Positions 1 to 9,126 are shown, counted from the stretch's first letter. The stretch is 64,000 nt of DNA from Fimbriiglobus ruber (GCF_002197845.1 NZ_NIDE01000017.1:480712-544711); one strand, 5' to 3'. A program made the numbers and translations. Notes: generated from the sequence alone by a model not told the origin.

Positions 1-30
1 GCTGGTAGGTTTTTGCCGCAGGCATCATCT

Positions 31-94
31 GTGGGGGCACGTTTCCAACGTGCCCGAGGGGTGGTGGACGGGCACGTTGGAAACGTGCCCCCAC
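31..94. repeat. Perfect 26-bp inverted repeat (intergenic element)
   Basis: Positions 31-56 and 69-94 are exact reverse complements separated by 12 bases. Each arm is itself nearly palindromic, with the core GGGCACGT-TTCCA-ACGTGCCC, so several alternative hairpins can form. It lies about 185 bases upstream of the pyrophosphatase gene. There is no T-run, so a simple intrinsic terminator is unlikely. It looks like one copy of a short interspersed palindromic element, but the copy number cannot be judged from one window. Confidence 0.8.
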
Positions 95-279
95 AATAAT
101 TGTTGGGTTGTTGGGAACGTCACGCCAATCGCTAATCGCAGCACAACCAGAAAAGTCGACGCCGGCTTCTTTCCTCGAACCCCGGGTCTTGTGACCCGGG
201 ATTCGGCGATTTTGTAGAATACGTTTTTGACCCACGGGCTTGGTAGCCGGGTAAGCCAATCGCTACTGAAGGGGAGACG

Positions 280-834
280 ATGTTACAGCGCCGGGACTAC
301 ACTCGCGACTACATGATGATCCCGCCCGGGACCGGAGAGCCGTCCGTCGCGAACGTGATCGTCGAAATCCCGAAGGGCCGGCGGACCAAGTTCGAGGTGG
401 ATAAGATCACCGGCCTGATCAAGATGGACCGGTACCTGTACGGCTCGACCATGTACCCGGGCGACTACGGATTCATCCCCCAGACGCTGGCCGAAGACAA
501 CGACCCCCTCGACATTCTCGTGATGGTCAACGAGCCGACGTTTTCCGGCTGTCTCATCGAAGCCCGTGTCGTCGGCATTTTCCGGATGAAGGACAAAGGC
601 CAAAACGACTTCAAAATCCTTGCCGTGCCGAACCGAGATCCGCTGTTCGGCGACATGAAGACCCTCGAAGACGTGCCCCGCCACTTCCTCCGCGAAGTGG
701 AACACTTCTTCTCGACGTACAAGCAGCTCGAAGGGGTCACGATCGAACCGCTCGGGTGGGCGTCGCACGAAGTCGGGGCGACCGAGGTGCGGGCGTGCAT
801 CGAGCGGTTCCGGCAGACGCTGGGGAACTTCTAA
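280..834 (+). CDS. ppa: Inorganic pyrophosphatase (family I)
   Basis: This cytoplasmic enzyme hydrolyses pyrophosphate to two phosphates, which pulls biosynthetic reactions forward. At 184 residues it matches the usual bacterial family I length of about 175. The signature DNDPLDI, with three metal-binding aspartates, is at about residues 68-74. It is preceded by the YGSTMYPGDYGFIPQT segment typical of the family. The ATG at 280 follows a GGGGAG ribosome-binding site. The gene starts a same-strand run with rfaE2 and rfaE1 after a 75-base gap. The match is clear. Confidence 0.95.
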   Translation: MLQRRDYTRDYMMIPPGTGEPSVANVIVEIPKGRRTKFEVDKITGLIKMDRYLYGSTMYPGDYGFIPQTLAEDNDPLDILVMVNEPTFSGCLIEARVVGIFRMKDKGQNDFKILAVPNRDPLFGDMKTLEDVPRHFLREVEHFFSTYKQLEGVTIEPLGWASHEVGATEVRACIERFRQTLGNF

Positions 835-909
835 GCGCAAATCGGGCCGTGCCATCGGTGGGCGGCCCGCTCGTTCGCGCGGATTCATCGACTCTTCTTT
901 TCGCGAACC

Positions 910-1416
910 ATGTGGCACCCCCGCCGGAAGCTCGTTTCCTGGGACGATCTCCTCGCCGCCCGCGATGACGCCCGCCGGGGCGGGCGGGTCGTCGTCTGGA
1001 CGAACGGGTCGTTCGACCTGCTCCACCCGGGGCACGTCGGCAGCCTGCAATCGGCCCGCGCCCTCGGCGACCTGCTCGTCGTCGGGCTCAACAGCGATGC
1101 CTCGGTCCGCGGGTATAAAGGCCCGACGCGGCCGATTCTGACGCAAGACGAGCGGGCCGCCATGCTCGCGGCTTTAGAGTGCGTGGATTACGTGGTCGTC
1201 TTCGACGAGCCGACCCCGGAAGCCGCACTTGCTCGGCTCAAGCCCGATGTCCACTGTAAAGGCGCCGAGTACGCCCCGCCGCACGGCCGGCCGGTTCCCG
1301 AAGCCCCGCTCGTACTCGGGTACGGCGGACGGATCGAATACCTGCCCCTCGTCCCAGGTTTGTCCACAACCGCGCTACTCGACCGCATCCGCGAAAAGGG
1401 GGGAAGAGACGCGTGA
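910..1416 (+). CDS. rfaE2: D-glycero-beta-D-manno-heptose 1-phosphate adenylyltransferase
   Basis: It transfers AMP from ATP to D-glycero-beta-D-manno-heptose 1-phosphate, giving ADP-heptose for the LPS inner core. The 168 residues correspond to the C-terminal half of fused HldE. The nucleotidyltransferase motif is visible as TNGSFDLLHPGHV (HxGH type) at about residues 31-43, followed by VVGLNSDASVR and a KGAEY segment. The stop codon overlaps the start of the kinase gene by four bases (GTGA), so the two are very likely translationally coupled. Here the transferase gene comes first, the reverse of the domain order in fused HldE. Confidence 0.93.
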   Translation: MWHPRRKLVSWDDLLAARDDARRGGRVVVWTNGSFDLLHPGHVGSLQSARALGDLLVVGLNSDASVRGYKGPTRPILTQDERAAMLAALECVDYVVVFDEPTPEAALARLKPDVHCKGAEYAPPHGRPVPEAPLVLGYGGRIEYLPLVPGLSTTALLDRIREKGGRDA

Positions 1417-2393
1417 CCGGCAATGATCTCCTTTCCCGCTTTCGCGGCTGTCGCGTCCTAGTCGTCGGCGACCTGATGCTCGACGAGTTCGTCTGGGGCC
1501 AGGTCAATCGCATTTCGCCCGAGGCCCCGGTCCCGGTCGTTGAGGTGACGCGACGGAGTTCGACCCCCGGCGGCGCCGCGAACACGGCCGCCAACATCGG
1601 CAGCCTGGGCGGGGAACCGGTCCTCGCGGGCGTCATCGGGGACGACGCGGGCGGGACGCGGGTGTGCGAGTTGTTGCGCGACCTGGGCGTCGAAACGGCC
1701 CCCGTCGTCCGCGACCCGGGCCGCCCGACCACGACCAAGACGCGCGTCATCGCGCACAGCCAGCAGGTGGTACGGATCGATCACGAAGCTCCCGGCCCGG
1801 TCGCGGCCGCGGTCCGGGCCGAACTGCTCGACCGGATCGCAGCTGCCCTGCCCGCCGTCCGCGGGTGCGTCGTCTCGGACTACGGCAAGGGCGTGGTGAC
1901 GCCGGACTTCGTGGGCCAATTGATCGCCCGGGCGCGGGCGGCCGGCGTGCCGATCGTTGTCGACCCCAAGGGCACGGATTACGTCAAGTACCGCGGGGCG
2001 ACGCTGGTCAAGCCGAACCAGCTCGAAGCCGGCAAGGTGCTGAACCGCGACCTGCGCACTGATCCGGACGTTGACACAGCCGGCACCGACCTGCTCGAAC
2101 TCCTCGGCCCGGACACGTCCGTCCTCGTCACTCGGGGCGCGCACGGGATGTCGCTGTTCGAGCACGCCCGCCAGCCGGTCCACATCCCCGCCCAGGCCCG
2201 CGAGGTGTACGACGTGACCGGCGCCGGCGACACCGTCGCGGGTACGCTCGCCCTGTCGCTGGCCGTCGGGGGCGACCTGGAAGCCGCGTGCCGGCTCGCG
2301 AGCCTCGCGGCGGCCATCGTCGTGGGCAAGGTCGGGACCGCGACGTGTTCGTTCGAGGAATTGAAGGCGGCCCAGCAAGTCGTGAAGTGGTAG
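1413..2393 (+). CDS. rfaE1: D-glycero-beta-D-manno-heptose-7-phosphate kinase
   Basis: This PfkB/ribokinase-family enzyme phosphorylates D-glycero-D-manno-heptose 7-phosphate at C1. It equals the N-terminal half of HldE. The 326 residues begin with the RVLVVGDLMLDEFVWG strand and the GGAANTAANI substrate-binding segment. They end with the ATP/anion-hole motif DVTGAGDTVAGT near residue 269, whose aspartate is the catalytic base. It starts with GTG inside the stop of rfaE2. The pair covers two steps of ADP-heptose synthesis. GmhA, GmhB and the epimerase HldD are not in this window. Confidence 0.93.
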   Translation: MTGNDLLSRFRGCRVLVVGDLMLDEFVWGQVNRISPEAPVPVVEVTRRSSTPGGAANTAANIGSLGGEPVLAGVIGDDAGGTRVCELLRDLGVETAPVVRDPGRPTTTKTRVIAHSQQVVRIDHEAPGPVAAAVRAELLDRIAAALPAVRGCVVSDYGKGVVTPDFVGQLIARARAAGVPIVVDPKGTDYVKYRGATLVKPNQLEAGKVLNRDLRTDPDVDTAGTDLLELLGPDTSVLVTRGAHGMSLFEHARQPVHIPAQAREVYDVTGAGDTVAGTLALSLAVGGDLEAACRLASLAAAIVVGKVGTATCSFEELKAAQQVVKW

Positions 2394-2500
2394 CGCGGTG
2401 AACAGGCCGGAGTCCCCCGAGACTCGATGTCCATCCAGGTCCGTCTCGTTCTCGAAACGCGCGATTTCAGCGCAAAAAGCGCAAAAAATCCGACAGGCCG

Positions 2501-2622
2501 CCATTTGGAGTGCGGCGCTTTACCGCCGCTTTTGTTTTTCTGATCTGAAGTGAGGATCAGCCCCACCCGGTGCTGGCTGGTCTAGAAACAAAAAGCGGCG
2601 GTAAAGCGCCGCACTCCAAATG
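2501..2622. repeat. Inverted repeat with 33-bp arms
   Basis: An arm beginning CCATTTGGAGTGCGGCGC at 2501 is repeated in reverse complement at about 2588-2622, with roughly 50 bases between. Both arms also contain the inner palindrome GCGGCGCTTTACCGCCGC and run into T/A tracts. The element fills most of the gap between rfaE1 and the DUF1553 gene. It could fold as a long hairpin and end rfaE transcription, but its size and symmetry suggest a mobile palindromic (MITE-like) unit. Confidence 0.75.
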
Positions 2623-2725
2623 GCCCGCCGCATCGGACGGGAACGCATCCATCCGCTTGCATGCGGGCCGCCGCGCTGGTATTTCTGACTGTGCCAGACA
2701 CTCCCACCCCCAGGCGCTTCCCGGT

Positions 2726-5700
2726 ATGCTCCCGCGCACACTCCTCGCGGCCGTCGCCGCGCTCCTCGTCGGCGGCCCCGTCGTTTCCGCGGAACCCGCC
2801 GTCGAGTTCAACCGCGACGTGCGGCCGATCCTGTCCGACACCTGCTTCAAATGTCACGGGCCGGACGCCCGGCAGCGCAAGGCCAAGCTCCGGCTCGATA
2901 CGGCGGACGGCATCGCGAAGGCGAAGGATCTCGTCGCACGCATCACATCGACCGATCCTGACGAAGTGATGCCGCCGCCGAAGGCCGAGAAAAAGCTGAC
3001 CGCTCAGCAGATCGAAACGCTCAAGAAGTGGACCGCGCAGGGGGCGAAGTACGAAGGCCACTGGTCGTTCGCGCCGGTCCGCCGGCCGACAGCACCAGCC
3101 GGCGCATCCCACCCGATCGACGCCTTCCTCCTCGCCGAGTTACCAAAGCAGGGGCTGAAGCCCGCGGCCGAGGCGGACCGGGTGACACTGATCCGCCGCC
3201 TGTCGTTCGACCTCATCGGCCTTCCGCCGACGCCGGAGGAAGTCGAGGCGTTTGTAAAAGACACGTCGCCCGACGCCTACGAAAAGCTGGTTACGCACCT
3301 GCTCGCGTCCCCGCATTACGGCGAACGGATGGCCATGTTCTGGCTCGATCTGGTCCGGTACGCGGACAGCGTCGGCTACCACGGCGACCAGCCGGTCGGC
3401 GTCACGCCGTTTCGGGATTGGGTCATCCGGGCGTTCAATGACAACATGCGGTTCGACCGGTTCACCACCGAGCAACTCGCGGGCGACTTGTTGCCGCACC
3501 CGACAACCGACCAGAAAGTCGCCGCCGGGTACAACCGGCTCGGCATGATGAGCGCCGAGGGCGGCGGACAAGCAAAAGAATATCTCGCGAAGTACGCCTC
3601 CGAGCGAGTTCGCAACCTGAGCGGGGCGTGGCTAGGGGTCACGATCGGGTGTGCCGAATGTCACGACCACAAGTTCGACCCGTTCAGCGCGAAGGACTTT
3701 TACCGACTCGAAGCCTTCTTCACGGACTTCCAGGAGCAGGGCATTTACGGCGGCGAGAAGTTTGGCCCGATGATGCCCGTGCCCGACGCCGTCGCGGCGA
3801 CGAAGCTCGAACGACTCGACGCCCGTCTTGCGGAACTGAAGAAGACCCTCGCGACCTCGACGCCCACACTGGAACAAGCACAAGCGGCATGGGAGAAAAC
3901 CCTGCCGCCGCCGACCGAGTGGACTGTTCTCAAGCCGAGCGGGGTGAAGTCCGCGCAGGGGGCCAAACTGGCTGTTCAGGCGGACGGGTCGGTCCTCGCC
4001 TCGGGCAAGAACCCGGCCACCGACACGTACACCCTCACCGCGAAGTCCCCGGGCAAGAAGATCACCGCGATCCGCGTCGAAGCCCTCCCGCACGACAGCC
4101 TGCCGGCGAAGGGGCCGGGGCGCGCGGGCAACGGCAACTTCGTCCTCTCCGAACTCGTCGTGACCGTGACGAAGCCGGGCGAGAAGCCCGAGAAGGTCAC
4201 GCTGAAGAACGCGACCGCGACGTTCGAGCAGACCGTGGCCATTGAGGGCAACCCGTACAAGAAGTGGGCGGCCGCCGCCGCGATCGACTGGGACGCGAAG
4301 GGGAAGAAGTGGGGCTGGGCGGTCCTGCCCGAAGTCGGCAAGCCGCAACATGCGGTGTTCGAGACGAGCGTGGACGTGCCGGCGGACGCCATTCTGACCG
4401 TCGAACTCCACCAGAACCTCGACAACCCGAACCACACCCTCGGCCACTTCCGCCTCGCCGTTTCCACCAGCAAGCCCCCGGTCGTGGCAGACGGTGCGGG
4501 GACCGCGACCGAAGTGCGGGCGGTCCTGGCCGTCGCGGCCGAAAAGCGGACCGCGGCGCAAAAGGAGACGCTGGCCGCTCATTACCGCGCACTCGCGCCT
4601 GCTCTGGCTGCCGTCCGGGAAGAGCTGACCAAGGTCGAAGCCGAGCACGACTCGCTCCTGAAGACCGCGCCAGTCATGCTGGTGACCGTGCCCACGTCGC
4701 CGCGGCCGATCCGCGTGCTGCCGCGGGGGAACTGGATGGACGATTCCGGCCCGGTCGTGCAGCCCGGCTTCCCGGAATTCCTGCCCAAGCCGGCGGAAAC
4801 GGCCGCCCGGCTGACGCGGCTCGACCTCGCGAAGTGGGTCGTCGCGCCCGAAAACCCGCTCACCGCCCGCGCCCTGGCGAACCGCCTCTTTAAGGTTTAT
4901 TTCGGCGCCGGGCTGTCGCGCAAGCTCGACGACTTGGGCGCGCAAGGCGAATGGCCCACGCACCCGCTCCTGCTCGATTTCCTCGCCGCGAAATTGGTCG
5001 ATTCCGGGTGGGACGTGAAGGCGTTCGTCCGACTACTCGTCACGTCCGCGGCATACAAGCAATCCTCTGTCGTTACGAAAGAAGTGACGGAGAAAGACCC
5101 GTTTAACAAGTGGCTCGCGCGGCAGGCGCGGTTCCGGCTCGACGCCGAGTTGGTGCGCGACAACGCGCTGGCGGTGAGCGGGCTGCTCGTGCCAAGCGTC
5201 GGCGGGTCGAGCGTGAAGCCGTACCAGCCGCCGGGGTATTGGGCGTACCTGAACTTCCCGACCCGCGAATGGCAGAACGACGCCGGCGACAAGCTCTACC
5301 GCCGTGGCCTGTACACCCACTGGCAGCGGCAGTACCTGCATCCGAGCCTCGCGGCGTTCGACGCCCCGAGCCGGGAGGAGTGTACGGCCGACCGTGTCCG
5401 TTCGAACACGCCCCTCCAGGCGCTGGTCCTGCTCAACGACCCGACGTATGTCGAGGCCGCCCGCGTGTTCGCCGAGCAAGCGGTGAAAGCGGCGAAGGAC
5501 GATAGCGGCCGGCTCGACTGGATGTTCCACCGGGCCGCGTCCCGCGCCCCGCGCTCGGCCGAGCGGGACGTTCTCCTCGCACTCCTCGCCAAGCACCGCG
5601 CGGATTACAAAGCCGACCTGCCCGCGGCCCAAGCTCTCCTCAAGACCGGCGCGAAGCCTGCGGCCAAAGACGTCGACCCCGCGGAACTCGCCGCGTGGAC

Positions 5701-5752
5701 GAGCGTGGCCCGGGCCGTGTTGAACCTGCACGCGGTCGTGACGCGCAACTGA
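2726..5752 (+). CDS. Secreted PSCyt1/DUF1549/DUF1553 cytochrome-type protein
   Basis: This is a 1,008-residue exported protein of a family greatly expanded in Planctomycetes and Verrucomicrobia. The ATG at 2726 opens a clear signal peptide (MLPRTLLAAVAALLVGG, cleavage near VSAEP). An upstream in-frame start at 2570 would read through the inverted repeat and is unlikely. A haem-binding CFKCH motif (PSCyt1, Planctomycete cytochrome C) is at residues 40-44, and the family's second motif GCAECHDHKFDPF is near residues 308-320. DUF1549 covers roughly 145-350 and DUF1553 about 680-960. These proteins are usually paired with a DUF1501 gene, but none follows here. The substrate is unknown; polysaccharide-related oxidation has been suggested for the family. 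Confidence 0.88.
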   Translation: MLPRTLLAAVAALLVGGPVVSAEPAVEFNRDVRPILSDTCFKCHGPDARQRKAKLRLDTADGIAKAKDLVARITSTDPDEVMPPPKAEKKLTAQQIETLKKWTAQGAKYEGHWSFAPVRRPTAPAGASHPIDAFLLAELPKQGLKPAAEADRVTLIRRLSFDLIGLPPTPEEVEAFVKDTSPDAYEKLVTHLLASPHYGERMAMFWLDLVRYADSVGYHGDQPVGVTPFRDWVIRAFNDNMRFDRFTTEQLAGDLLPHPTTDQKVAAGYNRLGMMSAEGGGQAKEYLAKYASERVRNLSGAWLGVTIGCAECHDHKFDPFSAKDFYRLEAFFTDFQEQGIYGGEKFGPMMPVPDAVAATKLERLDARLAELKKTLATSTPTLEQAQAAWEKTLPPPTEWTVLKPSGVKSAQGAKLAVQADGSVLASGKNPATDTYTLTAKSPGKKITAIRVEALPHDSLPAKGPGRAGNGNFVLSELVVTVTKPGEKPEKVTLKNATATFEQTVAIEGNPYKKWAAAAAIDWDAKGKKWGWAVLPEVGKPQHAVFETSVDVPADAILTVELHQNLDNPNHTLGHFRLAVSTSKPPVVADGAGTATEVRAVLAVAAEKRTAAQKETLAAHYRALAPALAAVREELTKVEAEHDSLLKTAPVMLVTVPTSPRPIRVLPRGNWMDDSGPVVQPGFPEFLPKPAETAARLTRLDLAKWVVAPENPLTARALANRLFKVYFGAGLSRKLDDLGAQGEWPTHPLLLDFLAAKLVDSGWDVKAFVRLLVTSAAYKQSSVVTKEVTEKDPFNKWLARQARFRLDAELVRDNALAVSGLLVPSVGGSSVKPYQPPGYWAYLNFPTREWQNDAGDKLYRRGLYTHWQRQYLHPSLAAFDAPSREECTADRVRSNTPLQALVLLNDPTYVEAARVFAEQAVKAAKDDSGRLDWMFHRAASRAPRSAERDVLLALLAKHRADYKADLPAAQALLKTGAKPAAKDVDPAELAAWTSVARAVLNLHAVVTRN

Positions 5753-6011
5753 CGACTCTGTCCGGCAACTCGGGGTGGGTGGATGCACCACCCCGACACT
5801 TCCCCCGCGATAAACACCGCATTTCTTGGGCTTCATCGGCCCTTCTATCAGTGGGCGTTCGTAGACGATCTCTTCTACCCCATCTCCTGTTTCTTTCAGG
5901 TCGTGTTGGCGGACGGAAGATAACTCCACAAAACGGGTGAGAATTTCGCCAGTTGATCCGATTTTTCCGCCTGGGCAGTCGACACTCGATATCCGAAGTG
6001 TCGAGAAAAAG

Positions 6012-6054
6012 TTGACTAAAAATTCCGGCTTCATTAGATTACGCTAATGTAATC
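6012..6054 (+). promoter_or_regulatory. Sigma70-like promoter overlapping an 18-bp palindrome
   Basis: TTGACT (6012-6017) and TAGATT (6035-6040) are separated by 17 bases, a good housekeeping-type promoter. The -10 box overlaps the palindrome GATTAC-GCTAAT-GTAATC (6037-6054), which is placed like an operator. The predicted start would lie about 55 bases upstream of the DUF1559 ATG at 6103. The preceding 5753-6010 shows nothing else recognisable. This is inference from base pattern only. Confidence 0.45.
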
Positions 6055-6102
6055 TTCTCCCGAATTGCCCCCGTTACCCATTCTTGCCCCGCAAGGTCTG
6101 TC

Positions 6103-6984
6103 ATGACGCATCGCTCACGTTCACACCGCGGGTTTACGTTAATCGAGTTGTTAGTCGTGATCGCGATCATCGCGATCCTGATCGGCCTCCTCCTGCCCGC
6201 CGTCCAAAAGGTCCGCGAAGCCGCCGCGCGGTCGAAGTGTTCCAATAACTTGAAGCAAATCGGTCTGGCGATGCACATGCATCACGACACGTATTCCTAT
6301 TTCCCCCCGGCTTTTGCGACTACGACGCCCGGCTCGGGCTGGGGCTGGCAAGTTTTCCTCCTGCCGTACGTCGAACAGACCAACTTGTACAACCTCATTT
6401 CGCCGACGACGACCTCGTTGACTTCGCTAGCGTCGATCCCGGCCAGCGCCAACGTCCAATTGTCAGTTTACCTCTGCCCGTCGGACGCCGGGGGGACGAC
6501 CAATAACTTTTTCAGCGGGATGCCGAAGAGCAACTACCTGGCCAGCGAGCAGGTCAGCGACGGCGGTTCACAGATCGCGATCAAGACGATCACCGACGGC
6601 CTCAGCAACACGATCATGGACGGCGAGCGGGACATGACCAAGCAGGTCGGCGGCGCCTGGCCCGGCAAGGATTTCGCGTCGCCCAGCACCTCGGTCGCGT
6701 CCGTCGTCGCCCGGCCCAACTGGCCGATCAACACGACCTACGTCGGCGGGACGGCCACCCCGACGACGACGGCCGACCCGAACTGCACGCGGTTCCCCTG
6801 GTCGAGTATGCACACGGGTGGCGCGAACTACGTCTTCTGCGACGCGTCGGTTCACTTCCTGTCCAACAGCATCCCGACCTCGTCGATCCAGTCTTGCTCC
6901 CACCCGATCCCCGCCGTGAACGTCGCGTTCATCAACTTGTATCTTTCGAACGACGGGTTCGTGGTGGACGGGACTCTGTTCTAA
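6103..6984 (+). CDS. DUF1559 family pseudopilin-like protein
   Basis: The 293-residue protein starts with a type II/IV prepilin leader, [17 protein letters not shown] at residues 11-27, where cleavage would fall after the glycine. The family-typical [20 protein letters not shown] follows. The C-terminal part has the conserved [19 protein letters not shown] segment that marks DUF1559, a family with very many paralogues in Planctomycetes. It is presumably exported and anchored by the N-terminal helix. The specific role is unknown. It is monocistronic, with its own candidate promoter upstream. Confidence 0.92.
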   Translation: MTHRSRSHRGFTLIELLVVIAIIAILIGLLLPAVQKVREAAARSKCSNNLKQIGLAMHMHHDTYSYFPPAFATTTPGSGWGWQVFLLPYVEQTNLYNLISPTTTSLTSLASIPASANVQLSVYLCPSDAGGTTNNFFSGMPKSNYLASEQVSDGGSQIAIKTITDGLSNTIMDGERDMTKQVGGAWPGKDFASPSTSVASVVARPNWPINTTYVGGTATPTTTADPNCTRFPWSSMHTGGANYVFCDASVHFLSNSIPTSSIQSCSHPIPAVNVAFINLYLSNDGFVVDGTLF

Positions 6985-7169
6985 CCAAGCTCAGTCCGAA
7001 TCTGCCAAACTCAACATAAAGGCGGCCGGTCTCGGCAGGAAGCACCGGGACCGACCGCGACGATCTGAGTCCTACTGCGATCACATCTCCCGTTCTGGTC
7101 TTCCGTGAATATTCCCGCGGCTTCACTATCATCACACAAACTTTTCCCTGCGCTCCATCGAGCCAGATT

Positions 7170-8129
7170 ATGAAAATGTTGTGGTGCTTGCCGGCCCTTC
7201 TGGTTCCTCTCGTACTTGCCCCGGGCAACGAGGACGCACCGCCATCCGAGACGGCAGCCGGGTGGGTCAAGTCTCCCAAGAACCCGGTCCTCGGCGGCGA
7301 CCTCGGAACTTGCTTCGACATTTCCGTCCTCAAGGAAGGCGACGCGTACCGCATGTGGTTCTCCTGGCGGCCGAAGAAGAGCATCGCCCTGGTGGAAAGC
7401 CGGGACGGTGTGACGTGGAGCAAGCCGGAAATCGTCATCGGCCCCAACGCCAAGACTGACTGGGAGAACGATCTGAACCGCCCGGTCGTGATCAAAAACG
7501 GCGACCGCTACGAGATGTGGTACACCGGGCAGGCCCGGGGCAAGTCGTGGATCGGGTACGCCACCAACCGGGACGGGAAGTCGTGGACGCGGATGAGCGA
7601 TAAACCCATTCTTACGGCGGACGCGCCGTGGGAAAAGGTGGCCGTGATGTGTCCGCACGTGATTTACGACGACGGAGCCAAGCTCTATCGCATGTGGTAT
7701 TCGGGCGGCGAGCAGTACGAGCCCAACGCCATCGGCTACGCGACCAGTCCGGACGGCTTGAAGTGGACCAAGCACGAGGGCAACCCGGTCTTCAAACCCG
7801 ACCCGAAGACCGTGTGGGAGAAGGACCGGGTGACGGCCTGCCAGGTCGTCCGGCAGAAAGACTGGTACGTGATGTTCTACATCGGCTTCCTGGACCAGAA
7901 TCGCGCCCAGATCGGCATCGCCCGCTCGAAGGACGGCGTCACCGACTGGCACCGCCACCCGGCCAACCCGGTCATCCGCCCGGGACGCGACAAGTGGGAC
8001 CACGACGCCGTTTACAAGCCCTACGCGATCTGCGACGGGAAGCAGTGGCTACTCTGGTACAACGGCCGCAAGGGAGGCGTCGAGCAGATCGGGCTGGCAA
8101 CGCACGCCGGGGAAGACCTGGGCTTTTGA
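7170..8129 (+). CDS. Secreted glycosidase-like beta-propeller protein
   Basis: The 319 residues start with a signal peptide (MKMLWCLPALLVPLVLAPG). They then show repeats with the pattern 'YRMWFSW', 'YEMWYTG', 'YRMWYSGG', 'WLLWYNG', each followed by an 'IGYATSPDGLKW'-like strand. This is the five-bladed propeller arrangement of the GH43/GH32/GH130 glycosidase superfamily. Acidic residues sit at the starts of blades, but I cannot assign catalytic residues with confidence. It is likely periplasmic or extracellular and acts on, or binds, a carbohydrate. It is a single gene between a DUF1559 gene and a rearranged region. Confidence 0.7.
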   Translation: MKMLWCLPALLVPLVLAPGNEDAPPSETAAGWVKSPKNPVLGGDLGTCFDISVLKEGDAYRMWFSWRPKKSIALVESRDGVTWSKPEIVIGPNAKTDWENDLNRPVVIKNGDRYEMWYTGQARGKSWIGYATNRDGKSWTRMSDKPILTADAPWEKVAVMCPHVIYDDGAKLYRMWYSGGEQYEPNAIGYATSPDGLKWTKHEGNPVFKPDPKTVWEKDRVTACQVVRQKDWYVMFYIGFLDQNRAQIGIARSKDGVTDWHRHPANPVIRPGRDKWDHDAVYKPYAICDGKQWLLWYNGRKGGVEQIGLATHAGEDLGF

Positions 8130-8131
8130 TG

Positions 8132-8428
8132 TCAGGCTTCCCCGCGGAACCGCTTGCGGTATTCGGACGGCGTGATGCCGACGTGGCGGCTAAAGGCCCG
8201 GCGCAACACATTCACGTCGGCAAACCCGCACCGCGTTGCTACCTGCTTGGGGGCGTGAGCGGACGTTTCCAACAATCCCCGCGCGGCCTCGACGCGCGAG
8301 GTCTCGACCCAGACCGCGGGCGTGACGCCGGTCTCGGACACGAACAGGCGGGCGAAATGCCGCGCGCTGAGCCCGACCCGCTCGGCGAGCCGGGGCACTG
8401 AATGGTCCTCGGCCGGGTGCGCGGCCAC
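8132..8428 (-). pseudogene. Truncated AraC/GlxA-type regulator (C-terminal HTH only)
   Basis: The 98 residues are a complete AraC-type DNA-binding domain with two helix-turn-helix motifs (SVPRLAERVGLSARHFARLF, then QVATRCGFADVNVLRRAFSRHVGITPSEYRKRF). The 'AAHPAEDHSVPRLAERVG' linker is typical of GlxA-type regulators, which carry an N-terminal DJ-1/PfpI sensor domain of about 200 residues. That domain is absent, and upstream an in-frame stop is met within 20 codons. The GTG at 8428 lacks a clear ribosome-binding site. The gene is convergent with the propeller gene and ends 2 bases from it. It is most likely a remnant, although a stand-alone HTH protein is possible. Confidence 0.65.
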
Positions 8429-8455
8429 CCTGCACGGATTGCTCCGCGCCCTCGT

Positions 8456-8841
8456 TCACCACCAGATCCGCATTCCGGTCCGACTCGCCGGAGGCCCGAG
8501 CCAGGGGCAGTTGGAGTGGCGGTGGCCGAACCGGGCGACGCTGCCGAGTCGGCGGTGCCGTGGGCTCGCACGCTCGGACGCGTCCCGTTCGCCGGTACGA
8601 CCAGCACTCGGACGACCCACGACGGGTCGAACGCCTCCGACCGTTGTGCGGCCGGCGGCACCACGCGGCTGAGGTTGCCGAGCGGCTCACCACCGAGGGT
8701 TTCCATCCGCCGAAGCGGACGACTCGGTTCACGCGGGACATGGTGCTGCGGTTGATCGATCCGCTGGGATTCCACCGCCGAGAGCCGCACGGCCGTCGGA
8801 TCGGACTGGGGCCGAACGAGTATTACCTCGGCATGAAATAA
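8456..8841 (+). pseudogene. Decayed serine-recombinase C-terminal fragment
   Basis: The plus strand encodes pieces resembling the post-catalytic region of large serine recombinases: a HHQIRIPVRLAGG strand in one frame, then PVRRYDQHSDDPRRVERLR and AAEVAERLTTEGFHPPKR with RFTRDMVLRLIDPLGF in another. The second part equals the 'LN-EGF-PP' DNA-binding module of that family. The catalytic resolvase domain is missing and the reading frame changes, so it is not functional. The frame ends at a TAA inside the inverted repeat at 8821-8925. Family assignment is by pattern only. Confidence 0.45.
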
Positions 8842-8925
8842 GCTCAACAATTGAAGCACAAAAGCACGGGGAGCCGCGTTCGTTTCGGATTTAAATTGTT
8901 GAGCTTATTTCATGCCGAGGTAATA
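8821..8925. repeat. Perfect 32-bp inverted repeat at end of recombinase remnant
   Basis: Positions 8821-8852 and 8894-8925 are exact reverse complements, with a 41-base spacer. The left arm encodes the last residues of the recombinase fragment (YYLGMK-stop), and the right arm encodes the same residues on the opposite strand. This is what an inverted duplication or the ends of a small element would leave. The stretch from 8926 to 9126 shows nothing further recognisable. Confidence 0.8.
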
Positions 8926-9126
8926 TCGGCCGAAGAATCCCGACAAGAAACCCCTCGGCGATCCGAAGGTCCGTGCTGTCAACGACAAAGAACGGGAAAA
9001 ATTCGATAAAATGTGCGACTAAAAATCTTTCACGGCGTTGTCCTCCGGGGCGACCGAACGTAGACCCGGGTGGGAGCCCGGGGACACCTGCCTGAACCGT
9101 CCACCCGATCCCACTCGCCGTTGCTA

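Noticed and set aside
283-1146. Long minus-strand frame opposite ppa and rfaE2
   Set aside because: It is antisense to two clear genes, Arg/Pro-rich without motifs, and explained by high GC at third positions.
2570-2725. Upstream start for the DUF1553 protein at 2570
   Set aside because: It would translate the palindromic repeat and hide the signal peptide that begins at 2726.
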